From: Streptomyces sp. NBC_00377
GTDB lineage: Bacteria; Actinomycetota; Actinomycetes; Streptomycetales; Streptomycetaceae
Direction: 5' to 3'
Assembly (NCBI RefSeq): GCF_036075115.1
Contig: NZ_CP107958.1
Location: 3,348,001 to 3,412,000, forward strand
Length of the DNA stretch: 64,000 bases
Shown here: positions 55,647 through 63,174 of the stretch, in pieces
Position numbering within the stretch: the stretch's first letter is position 1
Layout: every line of letters starts with the position of its first letter
The notes under the pieces: model-generated
Told to the model about the DNA's origin: nothing
The model's input: the letters and a program-made list of their open reading frames with translations, nothing else
The model's database searches: none
Made by a program: the position numbers and the translations under genes

Positions 55647-55838
55647 GGAATTTCTCCTCGCTCAAGTGAGTGGAATTCCGGAACGAATTGCTCCGGACTC
55701 TTCGGCGGAATCTCCGGTGGCTTTCGTTCCGTCGATGGCTCAACTCTGCTCGACCGGGGGGCCGGAGGGAACAGCCGACGGCTGGACGGAATGTGCAGCG
55801 TCCTAACCCGTCCACCCCGACCTGGGGAAACGCAGGGC

Positions 55839-56138
55839 TCACGCGTCCCACCAGGGACCGGGCACCAGCACGGCCCCGGAGGCCGCGACGCCGTAGCCGA
55901 GCAGGTCCGGGTGGTGCTCCACGGCCCGCCGCGACAGCCGCGCGGCGCTGTCCTCGGCCGCGGCCAGGGAGTCCGCGAGGAGGAAAAGGCCCAGGGTGAG
56001 GCCCTCCGCGGCACCGGTGTGCACGGAGACGTGTTCCAGGCCGTCGCTTTCCTCGGCGCAGGCATAAATGATCGCCGCGAGATCGGGTAGGGCGGGCGCC
56101 TCGGCGGGGGCTCGCAGGCGCACGTGGATGAGATACAT
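55839..56138 (-). CDS. Unknown 99-aa protein, possibly ferredoxin-like fold
   Basis: Begins MYLIHVRLRAPAEAPALPDL and contains two beta-alpha-type units (YLIHVRL; HVSVHTGAAEGLTLGLFLLADSLAAAEDSAARL), ending VPGPWWDA. No catalytic motif or membrane helix is seen. A GTG at 56162 would add 8 residues. The gene lies between the small peptide gene and the palindrome at 56186-56213 and points toward the SARP. Function unknown. Confidence 0.65.
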   Translation of the reverse strand: MYLIHVRLRAPAEAPALPDLAAIIYACAEESDGLEHVSVHTGAAEGLTLGLFLLADSLAAAEDSAARLSRRAVEHHPDLLGYGVAASGAVLVPGPWWDA

Positions 56139-56185
56139 GACTTCATCTTCCGCGCTGTTCACCAGCGGCGGACCGGCTCACGATG

Positions 56186-56213
56186 GACGCTTTATGCCAT
56201 GGCATAAAGCGTC
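56186..56213. promoter_or_regulatory. Perfect 28-bp palindrome, probable operator
   Basis: GACGCTTTATGCCA followed immediately by its exact reverse complement TGGCATAAAGCGTC. It lies 48 bp upstream of the unknown 99-aa gene (minus) and about 233 bp upstream of the TrmB/LuxR-type gene (plus). A spacerless palindrome of this length in a divergent intergenic region (56139-56446) is characteristic of a dimeric or tetrameric repressor site. A further half-site GGCATAAA occurs at 56061-56068 inside the 99-aa gene. Confidence 0.75.
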
Positions 56214-56406
56214 ATACGGAAAGGGCCGACGGGCGGCCGCGAATGGTGCGCGGACGGCTCTCGCGCCGGCCGGGGAGCCTCCGGGTCAGCACTCTGGCAC
56301 CACGAATGGTTGAAAGCCGAGCTATTGGCCGGAACCGGCCTCCGTGCCGCCGAGCCGCCATCCGCAGTTCAAGGTCAGTAAGCTCGGGGGCACTGAGTTT
56401 CGAACA

Positions 56407-56424
56407 CAGTGTGTGCAGTGTGTG
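56407..56424 (+). repeat. Tandem 9-bp repeat (CAGTGTGTG)x2 upstream of the LuxR-type gene
   Basis: CAGTGTGTG is repeated head to tail 23 bp before the ATG at 56447. It could be a direct-repeat activator site overlapping the transcript start region. Too short to be certain. Confidence 0.35.
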
Positions 56425-56446
56425 ACAGCAACAGGGGGACTGCATC

Positions 56447-57442
56447 ATGTTGGACGTTCTGGGACTGGATGCGGAGGCAGAAGCCATCTACCGGTGGATG
56501 CTGGCCAATCCACTGGAGGGCATCATCGTCCTCGTGTCCCGGCTCGGGCTGCCGGAGGAACGGGTCCGGGCGGGCCTGGACCGGCTCAGCGAACTGGCGC
56601 TGATCCAGCCGTCGGCCCGACAGGGCATAGGGTTCCGGGCCGTCGGCCCGGAGACCGCCATGGAGGTGCTGCTGGCGCGCCAGCAGGCGGAGTTGGCCGC
56701 GCAGCAGATGCGCGTGGAGAAATCCAGAGCGGCGGCGGCACAGCTGATAGCCGAATGCTCCTCGCTGCGCCCGCGGGGCATCGACACCGACTCCGAACAG
56801 CTGGACGGCCTGGAGGCGATCCGGGACCGGCTCGCGGAGCTGGCCCAGTCGGCGCAGGTCGAGGTCGCCACGTTCGCACCGGGCGGCGCGCACCGGGCCG
56901 AGGACCTCCAGGCCAGCCGCGCTCCCAACTCCGCCCTGCTGGACCGAGGGGTGCGGATGCGGACGGTGTATCTCGACAGCGTGCGCAACCACGCGCCCAC
57001 GCTGGAGCACGTCGGCTGGCTGCACTCCCGCGGCGGACAGGTCCGTACGGTGCCCGAACTGCCCGTCCGGATGATCATCTTCGACCGGTGCAAGGCGATG
57101 CTGCCGGTCGACACCAGCGACGCCCGGGTCGGCGGGGTGGTGCTGAGCGGCGCGGGGACGGTCGCGGCCCTGTGCGCCCTGTTCGAGAGCGTGTGGAACA
57201 TGGCGACGGCGCTGGGCAGCACCCCGAAGTGCGAGGCGCGGGGCATGCCTCCGCAGGAGCGGGCCGTGCTCAAGATGCTCGCCCAGGGCTACACCGACGA
57301 GGCCATCGCCAAGCGCCTCGGCGTCTCCCCGCGAACGGCCCGGCGCACCGCCGCCACGCTGATGGAACGCCTGGACGCCCGCAGCCGTTTCGAGGCCGGG
57401 GTGCACGCCGTCCAGGACGGCTGGCTGCCCTCCTCGCGCTGA
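56447..57442 (+). CDS. TrmB-like/LuxR-family transcriptional regulator
   Basis: 331 aa, GGGGGA upstream of the ATG. The N-terminal ~80 residues look like a TrmB-type winged helix (DAEAEAIYRWMLANPLEG; RAGLDRLSELALIQPS). The centre (about 125-260) resembles the phospholipase-D-like effector part of TrmB proteins. The C-terminal LuxR helix-turn-helix is PPQERAVLKMLAQGYTDEAI followed by AKRLGVSPRTARRTAATLMERL. This architecture is common beside streptomycete biosynthetic clusters. Converges on the exporter gene. Confidence 0.87.
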   Translation: MLDVLGLDAEAEAIYRWMLANPLEGIIVLVSRLGLPEERVRAGLDRLSELALIQPSARQGIGFRAVGPETAMEVLLARQQAELAAQQMRVEKSRAAAAQLIAECSSLRPRGIDTDSEQLDGLEAIRDRLAELAQSAQVEVATFAPGGAHRAEDLQASRAPNSALLDRGVRMRTVYLDSVRNHAPTLEHVGWLHSRGGQVRTVPELPVRMIIFDRCKAMLPVDTSDARVGGVVLSGAGTVAALCALFESVWNMATALGSTPKCEARGMPPQERAVLKMLAQGYTDEAIAKRLGVSPRTARRTAATLMERLDARSRFEAGVHAVQDGWLPSSR

Positions 57443-57477
57443 CCGCCGGAGCCGACGGGCGGCCCCGTACCCGCCGG

Positions 57478-57558
57478 GCGCACGGGCCCTGTCCTCCCAT
57501 CCCCGCCCGCCGTGCCCCGGGCACGGACGGCGGGAGTGCGACGACAGGGCCCGTGCGC
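57478..57558. terminator. Nested bidirectional terminator between convergent genes
   Basis: GCGCACGGGCCCTGTC (57478-57493) and GACAGGGCCCGTGCGC (57543-57558) form a perfect 16-bp outer stem. Inside lies another near-palindrome, CCGTGCCC-C-GGGCACGG, flanked by further GC pairing. The right arm ends directly against the stop codon of the MFS gene. It serves the regulator (plus) and the exporter operon (minus). Confidence 0.8.
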
Positions 57559-59004
57559 TCACGCGGGCGTCGCGCCGGCGCGTGCCTCCTTGCGGTCGGC
57601 GAGGAGCAGGGCCAGGGCGGGCAGCAGGGTGACGGCGTAGATCACGAGGACCCAGCCGAACGAGTGGGCGAAGGCGCCCGGCACCAGTCCGTGGCGCTGT
57701 CGGGCCGCCTGCTCCAGGACCACCGTGACCACGGCGAGGGCCACGGTGCCGCCGATCCGCTGGATCAGGTTGAGCTGCGCTGAGGCGTCCGGGATGGACC
57801 GGGGACCGATCGACTGGAAGGCCCGCGTCATCGCCGGCACGATCGTCAGTCCCGTTCCCAGGCCCCGCACCACGAGGCCGGCACACAGCAGCACGTACGA
57901 CGTGTCCGACGACAGCGTGGTCAGCGGCACGGTCGCCAGCATCGTCAGACTGATGCCGACCACGACGGTGCCGCCACCGCCCAGCCGCTTCATCAGCACT
58001 CGGCACAGCCAGGCCGCGGTGACCACGCCGAGGCCGCCGGTGGACATCAGCAGGCCGGTCGTCACGGCCGTCTCGCCGCGCGCGGTCTCGAAGTAGAGCG
58101 GGATCAGCATCATCGGCGAGTACAGGACGAAGCCCAGGCAGAAGATGTTGACCGCGGCCGTCCGGTAGACGCGGTGCGCGAAGAGACGCACGTCGAGCAG
58201 CGGGAAGGCCGCGCGCAGTTGCCGTACGACGAACACGGCACCGCTCGCCACCGCGAGGGCCAACGGGACCAGGATGGCCGCCCCCGCGTCGAGGGCGTGG
58301 TCGGAGAACGCGTGGACGGCCAGGACGGTGCACACCGTGCAGGCCGCGCAGGACACCAGGCCGACCACGTCCAGCGGCTTGGCGGCGCCCTCCCCCGGCG
58401 GGTCCTTGCGGACCCAGCGAAGGGTGACGAAAAGCAGGGCGGCGCAGAGCGGGACGTTGACCACGTACACCGCGGACCATCCCCCGGCCTCGACCAGCAG
58501 ACCGCCGATCGTCGGGCCCAGCAGCGGGCTGATCAGCATGACGCTGCCGTTCAACGACTGGACGCGGCCCAGGTGTTCGCGGGGCACGCCACTGGTGAGC
58601 AGGATCGTCGACACGGGGGTGAGCACACCCGCGGCGGCGCCGGCGAGCCCGCGGGCGGCGATCAGCTCGGGCAGGGTCTGGGCGGACGCGCAGGCCGCCG
58701 AGCCGAGCGCGAACAGCACGGTCGCGGCGGCGAAGACGCGCCGTACGCCGAACCGCGTGGCCAGCCAGCCGGTGGCCGGCATGGTGGCGGCCAGCGCCAT
58801 CAGGTAGGCGGTCACCACCCACTGGACCTGGCCGATGGAGCCGAACCTGGCCGTGGTCTCGTGCAACGACACGTTGACGATGGTGGTGTCGAGCAGGGCG
58901 AGGAAGCCGCCGGTGATGGCCGCGGCCATCGTGACGACGGTGGGGCCCGAGGCGGTCCGCGGAGGGCTCGGCGCGTCCTCTTTTGTCTGTTCGGTCAGTG
59001 CCAT
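57559..59004 (-). CDS. MFS multidrug exporter, DHA2 (EmrB/QacA) family
   Basis: 481 aa with about 14 hydrophobic segments. The antiporter-family motifs are visible: LLDTTIVNVSLHETTA (motif D1), WLATRFGVRRVF (motif A) and ISPLLGPTIGG (motif C). AAGGA precedes the ATG. It lies 50 nt after the acyltransferase gene in the same direction, so it probably exports the product of the operon. Confidence 0.9.
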   Translation of the reverse strand: MALTEQTKEDAPSPPRTASGPTVVTMAAAITGGFLALLDTTIVNVSLHETTARFGSIGQVQWVVTAYLMALAATMPATGWLATRFGVRRVFAAATVLFALGSAACASAQTLPELIAARGLAGAAAGVLTPVSTILLTSGVPREHLGRVQSLNGSVMLISPLLGPTIGGLLVEAGGWSAVYVVNVPLCAALLFVTLRWVRKDPPGEGAAKPLDVVGLVSCAACTVCTVLAVHAFSDHALDAGAAILVPLALAVASGAVFVVRQLRAAFPLLDVRLFAHRVYRTAAVNIFCLGFVLYSPMMLIPLYFETARGETAVTTGLLMSTGGLGVVTAAWLCRVLMKRLGGGGTVVVGISLTMLATVPLTTLSSDTSYVLLCAGLVVRGLGTGLTIVPAMTRAFQSIGPRSIPDASAQLNLIQRIGGTVALAVVTVVLEQAARQRHGLVPGAFAHSFGWVLVIYAVTLLPALALLLADRKEARAGATPA

Positions 59005-59054
59005 GGGTGGGCGTCCTTCACAGGGCGGTGGAATCGACAGGGAGGTGAGGCAGG

Positions 59055-60212
59055 TCAGTTCGCGCCGGTCAGCGAGTGTTCGATGTCGTCGAGGACCGTG
59101 CCGGCCGCCTCGCGTGCGCCGGGACGCTCACGGCACGACAGAGTCAGTTCGGTCTCGTCGCCGATCTGGCAGGTGCTCAGGAACATCTCGGCGTAGGGCA
59201 CGAGCATCGGCAGCGTCGAGAAGGCGGTGGGCCGGAACCGGCCGGTGCGCAGGTCACCGGTGTCGATCCGGCCGTGGTCGGAGATGATCGCCGTGCAGGG
59301 GAACCGGCTGCCGTCCAGTTCCCGCGCCTCGCGCAGCGAGTTGGCGAAGGGGTTGCTGCGCAGGAAGTCCCCGTCGAGCGAAGCCACTTCGCGCTTGGCG
59401 AGGAGCGCGCGGACGATCTGGCCGTGCAGCCGTTTCCAGCTGTCGTCGCGGTGCAGGTCCAGCACCAGCCGGGCGGTGAGGTTGGCGGTGGAGCGGACGG
59501 TGCGGTCGTGGCGGCGCAGGTCCACCGGCACGATCAGCCGCCCCGCCTCGCCGGCCAGATGGCGGGAGAGGGCGGCGGCCACCCGGGCGGTGACCGCCGA
59601 CGGGACCGCGCGCACCCGCCGCCGTATCCACAGCGGGGTGCCGTCGGACGGCCCGTCGCCCAGGATCGCGGGCAGCCCCTCCAGCCGGGCGGGCGGCTCG
59701 GCGGGCGCGACCTTCCCGGCGGCCGTGCGGAAGTAGGTGTCGTCGACGAGGGACGCGGCGCCCACCGGCTCCTCGCCGCGCAGCACCCGGAAGACGTCGG
59801 CGATCCACTGCCGCAGGCCACGGCCGTCGGTGACGATGTGACTGGCGCGCACGACCAGCCGGGTCGACGGCCCGTCGGTGAGGCCGACCTCGCAGACCGG
59901 GCCGGTGACGACATCGAGGTCGCGGTGGAAGAAGGGATCGTCGAAGCCGGTGCCCCCGGGGAGTTCCGTGACGGGCGGCGGCGGGCCGTCCGCGCGCCAG
60001 GCCGCCCCGCGGCGCCGGACCGCCAGGCCGGGGCTCGCGAGGGTGGCGGCCCGTATCGCGTCCCGCAGTTCGTCCGGGTCGATACGGCCCTCGCCCTCGA
60101 CGACCATCTGGATCAGCTGCGGGGTGCCCGTGGCCGCGGCGTTCAGATAGCCGCGCTCGATCTGCGAGATACGGCGGGTGTACGGCCGTACGGCGGCCGC
60201 GGTCGCTGTCAT
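59055..60212 (-). CDS. Condensation-domain/PapA-like acyltransferase with HxxxDG motif
   Basis: 385 aa. The catalytic motif is HIVTDG (His125-Gly130). Upstream segments (QMVVEGEGRIDPDELRDAIRAATLASPGLAVR) fit the N-terminal half of the acyltransferase fold used by PapA-type enzymes and NRPS condensation domains. The second half has LIVPVDLRRHDRTVRSTANLTARL, typical of the donor-binding lobe. It probably transfers an acyl chain from a carrier protein or CoA to an alcohol or amine (inference). Overlaps the preceding gene as ATGA. Confidence 0.8.
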   Translation of the reverse strand: MTATAAAVRPYTRRISQIERGYLNAAATGTPQLIQMVVEGEGRIDPDELRDAIRAATLASPGLAVRRRGAAWRADGPPPPVTELPGGTGFDDPFFHRDLDVVTGPVCEVGLTDGPSTRLVVRASHIVTDGRGLRQWIADVFRVLRGEEPVGAASLVDDTYFRTAAGKVAPAEPPARLEGLPAILGDGPSDGTPLWIRRRVRAVPSAVTARVAAALSRHLAGEAGRLIVPVDLRRHDRTVRSTANLTARLVLDLHRDDSWKRLHGQIVRALLAKREVASLDGDFLRSNPFANSLREARELDGSRFPCTAIISDHGRIDTGDLRTGRFRPTAFSTLPMLVPYAEMFLSTCQIGDETELTLSCRERPGAREAAGTVLDDIEHSLTGAN

Positions 60213-60856
60213 GCGGGCTCCAGGGTCGGGGTGTTCATCCGGACGAGGGCGGGGGCGTCCGCCGCGAGGGCCAGGTGCATCCGCGGGCCGACGATCGACG
60301 AACGCACCTGGTACGAAGCGACGTTGGTGGGGCGCCAGCCCGGCCGCCACGCGGGCAGCCGGACCCCGGCGAAGGTCTCCTTGGTGAGGTGCGAGGCCTT
60401 GATGAGCGCCTCGCACTCCGCGAAATCCCTGATCACCGCCGGCTGCCGGCGGCCCAGCAGGGCGCCGAGCCACTGCATGGCGGCAGGGCGGTCGCGCTCG
60501 TCCTGGAGGTCCACCCCGATGTTCAGCGGGTCGGCCGCCAGGGCCACCGCGCTGTAGCTGTCGCAGTGGGCCACCGAGACGGTGAGGCCGTGGGCCGGGA
60601 CGCGCCAGCGCTTGTGGGTGTCCCTGGTGAGGTCCCGGGCGGTGATGCCGAGGCCGTACACCTCGGCCACGGCCCCGATGATCAGGGCGCGGCCGGAGGT
60701 GCTGAGGCGGTGGCCCATGTGGTCGCGCGGGAGGTGGGGGTGGTGGGTGACGAGACAGTCGATCACCGCCGGCCGGTGCGGGTGCGGGCCGCCCGGGGCG
60801 CCCCGGCCCGGGTCGAGGAGGGACCGGTCCATCACCAGCCCCATCAACGTCCCCAT
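60209..60856 (-). CDS. 4'-phosphopantetheinyl-transferase-like protein
   Basis: 215 aa from the ATG at 60856, which shares its A with the ketosynthase stop (TGATG). Family-like motifs: VSVAHCDSYSAVALA, then NIGVDLQDE (metal-binding region, normally GID/GVD-x-E), and later ECEALIKASHLTKETF in place of W-x-x-KEA-x-x-K. The match is recognisable but divergent; the usual tryptophan is Phe/Ala. If active it would load phosphopantetheine onto an acyl carrier protein, but no carrier gene is in the window. A later ATG (MDRSLL) is an alternative start. Confidence 0.65.
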   Translation of the reverse strand: MGTLMGLVMDRSLLDPGRGAPGGPHPHRPAVIDCLVTHHPHLPRDHMGHRLSTSGRALIIGAVAEVYGLGITARDLTRDTHKRWRVPAHGLTVSVAHCDSYSAVALAADPLNIGVDLQDERDRPAAMQWLGALLGRRQPAVIRDFAECEALIKASHLTKETFAGVRLPAWRPGWRPTNVASYQVRSSIVGPRMHLALAADAPALVRMNTPTLEPA

Positions 60857-63174
60857 CACGCACCCGTGTCGAAGACGGCCGCCGCGTAACTCCCGCCGTA
60901 GGCGAAGCTGGAGAGCAGGAGCCTGCCGACGGGGTCCGGGGCGGTGAGCGCCGCCACCAGGCCCAGGGCGCCCGCGCTGCCGTAGGTCTCCCCCACCAGC
61001 GCCTTCGGGGTCACCGTCGGGCGGTCCGACAGTCCCGCGAGCCGCAGGGCCCGGGACTGGGCGGTGTCGACCAGGCTGTAGCCGGAGGCCGCCGACACCA
61101 CGGTGTCGATCTCGCCGGGCCCGACCCCGGCCTCGGCCATGGCGCCGCGCAGCGCCCGGGCCCAGGCCTCGCCGTCGCGGCCGAGGCGGCCGATGCCGGC
61201 CGGCTCGCCGGAGGCGCCGTAACCGCGCGCCGTCGCCAGGACGTCCGCGCCCCGGGCGGCGGCCGACCGCTCGCTCTCCAGCAGGATCGCCGCCGCGCCC
61301 TCGCTGAGCACCATGCCGCTGCGGCCGCCGGGGACCACCGGTCCGGTGCGCGCGTAGCCGGGGAGGCCGGCCTGCGTGGCCAGGGCCTGTTCGGGGAACT
61401 CGTCGGCGACCACGACCATGATCCGGTCGGCCATGCCGCGCGCGATGACCCGGGCGGCGAGCTGGAGGGCCAGGACGGAGCTGGTGCCGCCGTTGGCGAT
61501 CGTCGCGGTGTAGCCGCGGTAGCGGTGGAGCATCGCCACATGGCCGGCGGCCGCGTTGACGACCGTGTTGGCGAACAGCGCCGGGTTGGCGCCGCTGATG
61601 CCCTGTTGCAGAACACCCTTGTGGAACTGGAGCACCGACGTGACCGGCCCGTAGCCGGTGGCGAAGACGATGCCCGTCCCCTCGGCCTCGGCCCGTGAGG
61701 GCTTGCCGTGCCGGCCGTAGAGGTCGGCGACCGCTGCGGCGGCCAGCAGGCTGAGCGGGTCCATACGGCGGGCCCGGCTCGGGTTGATGCCCCGGGCGGC
61801 CGACTTGACGTCCACCCGTCCGACCGGCACCTCTCCGACGCCTTCGACGTGTTCGGTGGCGGTGAAGCAGGCGCGTCCACCGCCGAGGGCGGCCACCAGG
61901 TCGGCGGTGCTGCCCGCACCACCGGCCAGCCCGGCGACCCCGGTGACGACGACCTCGTGGACCTGCTCGGTGCGGCGGGGGGCCGAGCTCGCGCGGCCCG
62001 GCCGGTTGAGGACGACGGAGGCGTTGTTGCCGCCGAACGCGAAGGAGTTGGAGATGACCACCTCGGGCCCCGCCCCGGCGCGGCCGGTGTCCGGGATGAC
62101 GTCCAGGCCGAACGGCTGGGCGACTCCCCGGGTGTTGATGGTCGGCGGCAGCGTGCCCCGGTCGATGGCCAGGGTGCTGACGACCGCCTCCACGGCCCCG
62201 GCCGCCCCGAGGGTGTGGCCGAGGATCGACTTGGTGGAGCTGGCCGGCGGCACCGAGGCGCCGAACAGGAGCTTCACGGCCTTCGGTTCGGAGGCGTCGT
62301 TCGCCGGGGTGCCCGTGCCGTGCAGGTTGAGGTAGTCGACGTCCTGCGGGGTCAGGCCCGCCGTGTCCAGGGCCTGGGCCATGGCGGCGCAGGCGCCCTT
62401 GCCGCTCGGGTCGGGGGCGGTCTGGTGGTAGCCGTCGCAGGAGAGGCCGTAGCCGCCCAGCTCGGCGAGGACGCGGGCGCCCCGGGAGGCCGCGCGGTCC
62501 GCCGCCTCCAGGACCATGAACCCGGCCCCCTCCCCGAGGGTCAGGCCCGTGGACGCGGACATCGGCGAGCACGGCTCCGGGTCGAGCGCGCCCAGGGCGC
62601 TGAACCCGTACGCCGAGAGCGAGGCGAGCGGATCGACGCCGCCGCAGATGACGTGGTCGACGTCCCCCTTCCACAGCAGCTCGGCCGCGTAGCCGAGGGC
62701 CACGGCGCTGGCCGCGCAGGCGTTGGACAGGACCACCCGCGGGCCGCGCAGGTCGAACTCCGCGGCGATGTAGTCGCCGACGCAGGGCAGTTGGACGGCG
62801 GCCGCCCGCTCCGCGTCGAGCCTGCCCTCGTGGACGAGGTCGGCGTGGACGCTCTCCAGTGTCGGCATGGCGCCGAGGCTGGAGCCGACCACGACCGCGA
62901 CCCGGTCCCGGTCGACGGTGTCCAGGTCGAGTCCGCTGCTCTCCAGGGCCTCCCGGATGGCGGTGGCGGCGAGGCCGTAGCAGCGGTCCACGTCGGCCGG
63001 CTGCTCGCCGGTGACCATGCCGGCCCACTCGGTCAGCAGCTCGGAGGTGTCCATGAGGGTGTTGGTGCGGATGCCGGAGGTGCCGGCCGCGATGGACGAC
63101 CAGCCCTTCTCGACGTCGTCACCGGCACCGGTGATCAGTCCCAGGCCCGTCAGCGCGATTCTCGGTGTGGACAT
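60856..63174 (-). CDS. Fused ketosynthase plus inactive ketosynthase (KS-CLF-like fusion)
   Basis: 772 aa from the ATG at 63174. Residues 1-390 form a FabF-like ketosynthase with nucleophile Cys153 (SNACAASA), His285 (LHGTGTP), Lys315 and His320 (TKSILGHTLGAAGA), and SNSFAFGGNN. Residues 405-772 repeat the fold, but the nucleophile position reads NGGTSS (Gly563), the first His position reads AASGYS (Ser697), and the second reads PKALVGETYGSAGA (Glu729); Lys724 is kept. So the second half resembles a chain-length-factor-type partner fused to its catalytic partner. Such partners are normally separate genes. Overlaps both neighbours by one base. Confidence 0.85.
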   Translation of the reverse strand: MSTPRIALTGLGLITGAGDDVEKGWSSIAAGTSGIRTNTLMDTSELLTEWAGMVTGEQPADVDRCYGLAATAIREALESSGLDLDTVDRDRVAVVVGSSLGAMPTLESVHADLVHEGRLDAERAAAVQLPCVGDYIAAEFDLRGPRVVLSNACAASAVALGYAAELLWKGDVDHVICGGVDPLASLSAYGFSALGALDPEPCSPMSASTGLTLGEGAGFMVLEAADRAASRGARVLAELGGYGLSCDGYHQTAPDPSGKGACAAMAQALDTAGLTPQDVDYLNLHGTGTPANDASEPKAVKLLFGASVPPASSTKSILGHTLGAAGAVEAVVSTLAIDRGTLPPTINTRGVAQPFGLDVIPDTGRAGAGPEVVISNSFAFGGNNASVVLNRPGRASSAPRRTEQVHEVVVTGVAGLAGGAGSTADLVAALGGGRACFTATEHVEGVGEVPVGRVDVKSAARGINPSRARRMDPLSLLAAAAVADLYGRHGKPSRAEAEGTGIVFATGYGPVTSVLQFHKGVLQQGISGANPALFANTVVNAAAGHVAMLHRYRGYTATIANGGTSSVLALQLAARVIARGMADRIMVVVADEFPEQALATQAGLPGYARTGPVVPGGRSGMVLSEGAAAILLESERSAAARGADVLATARGYGASGEPAGIGRLGRDGEAWARALRGAMAEAGVGPGEIDTVVSAASGYSLVDTAQSRALRLAGLSDRPTVTPKALVGETYGSAGALGLVAALTAPDPVGRLLLSSFAYGGSYAAAVFDTGA

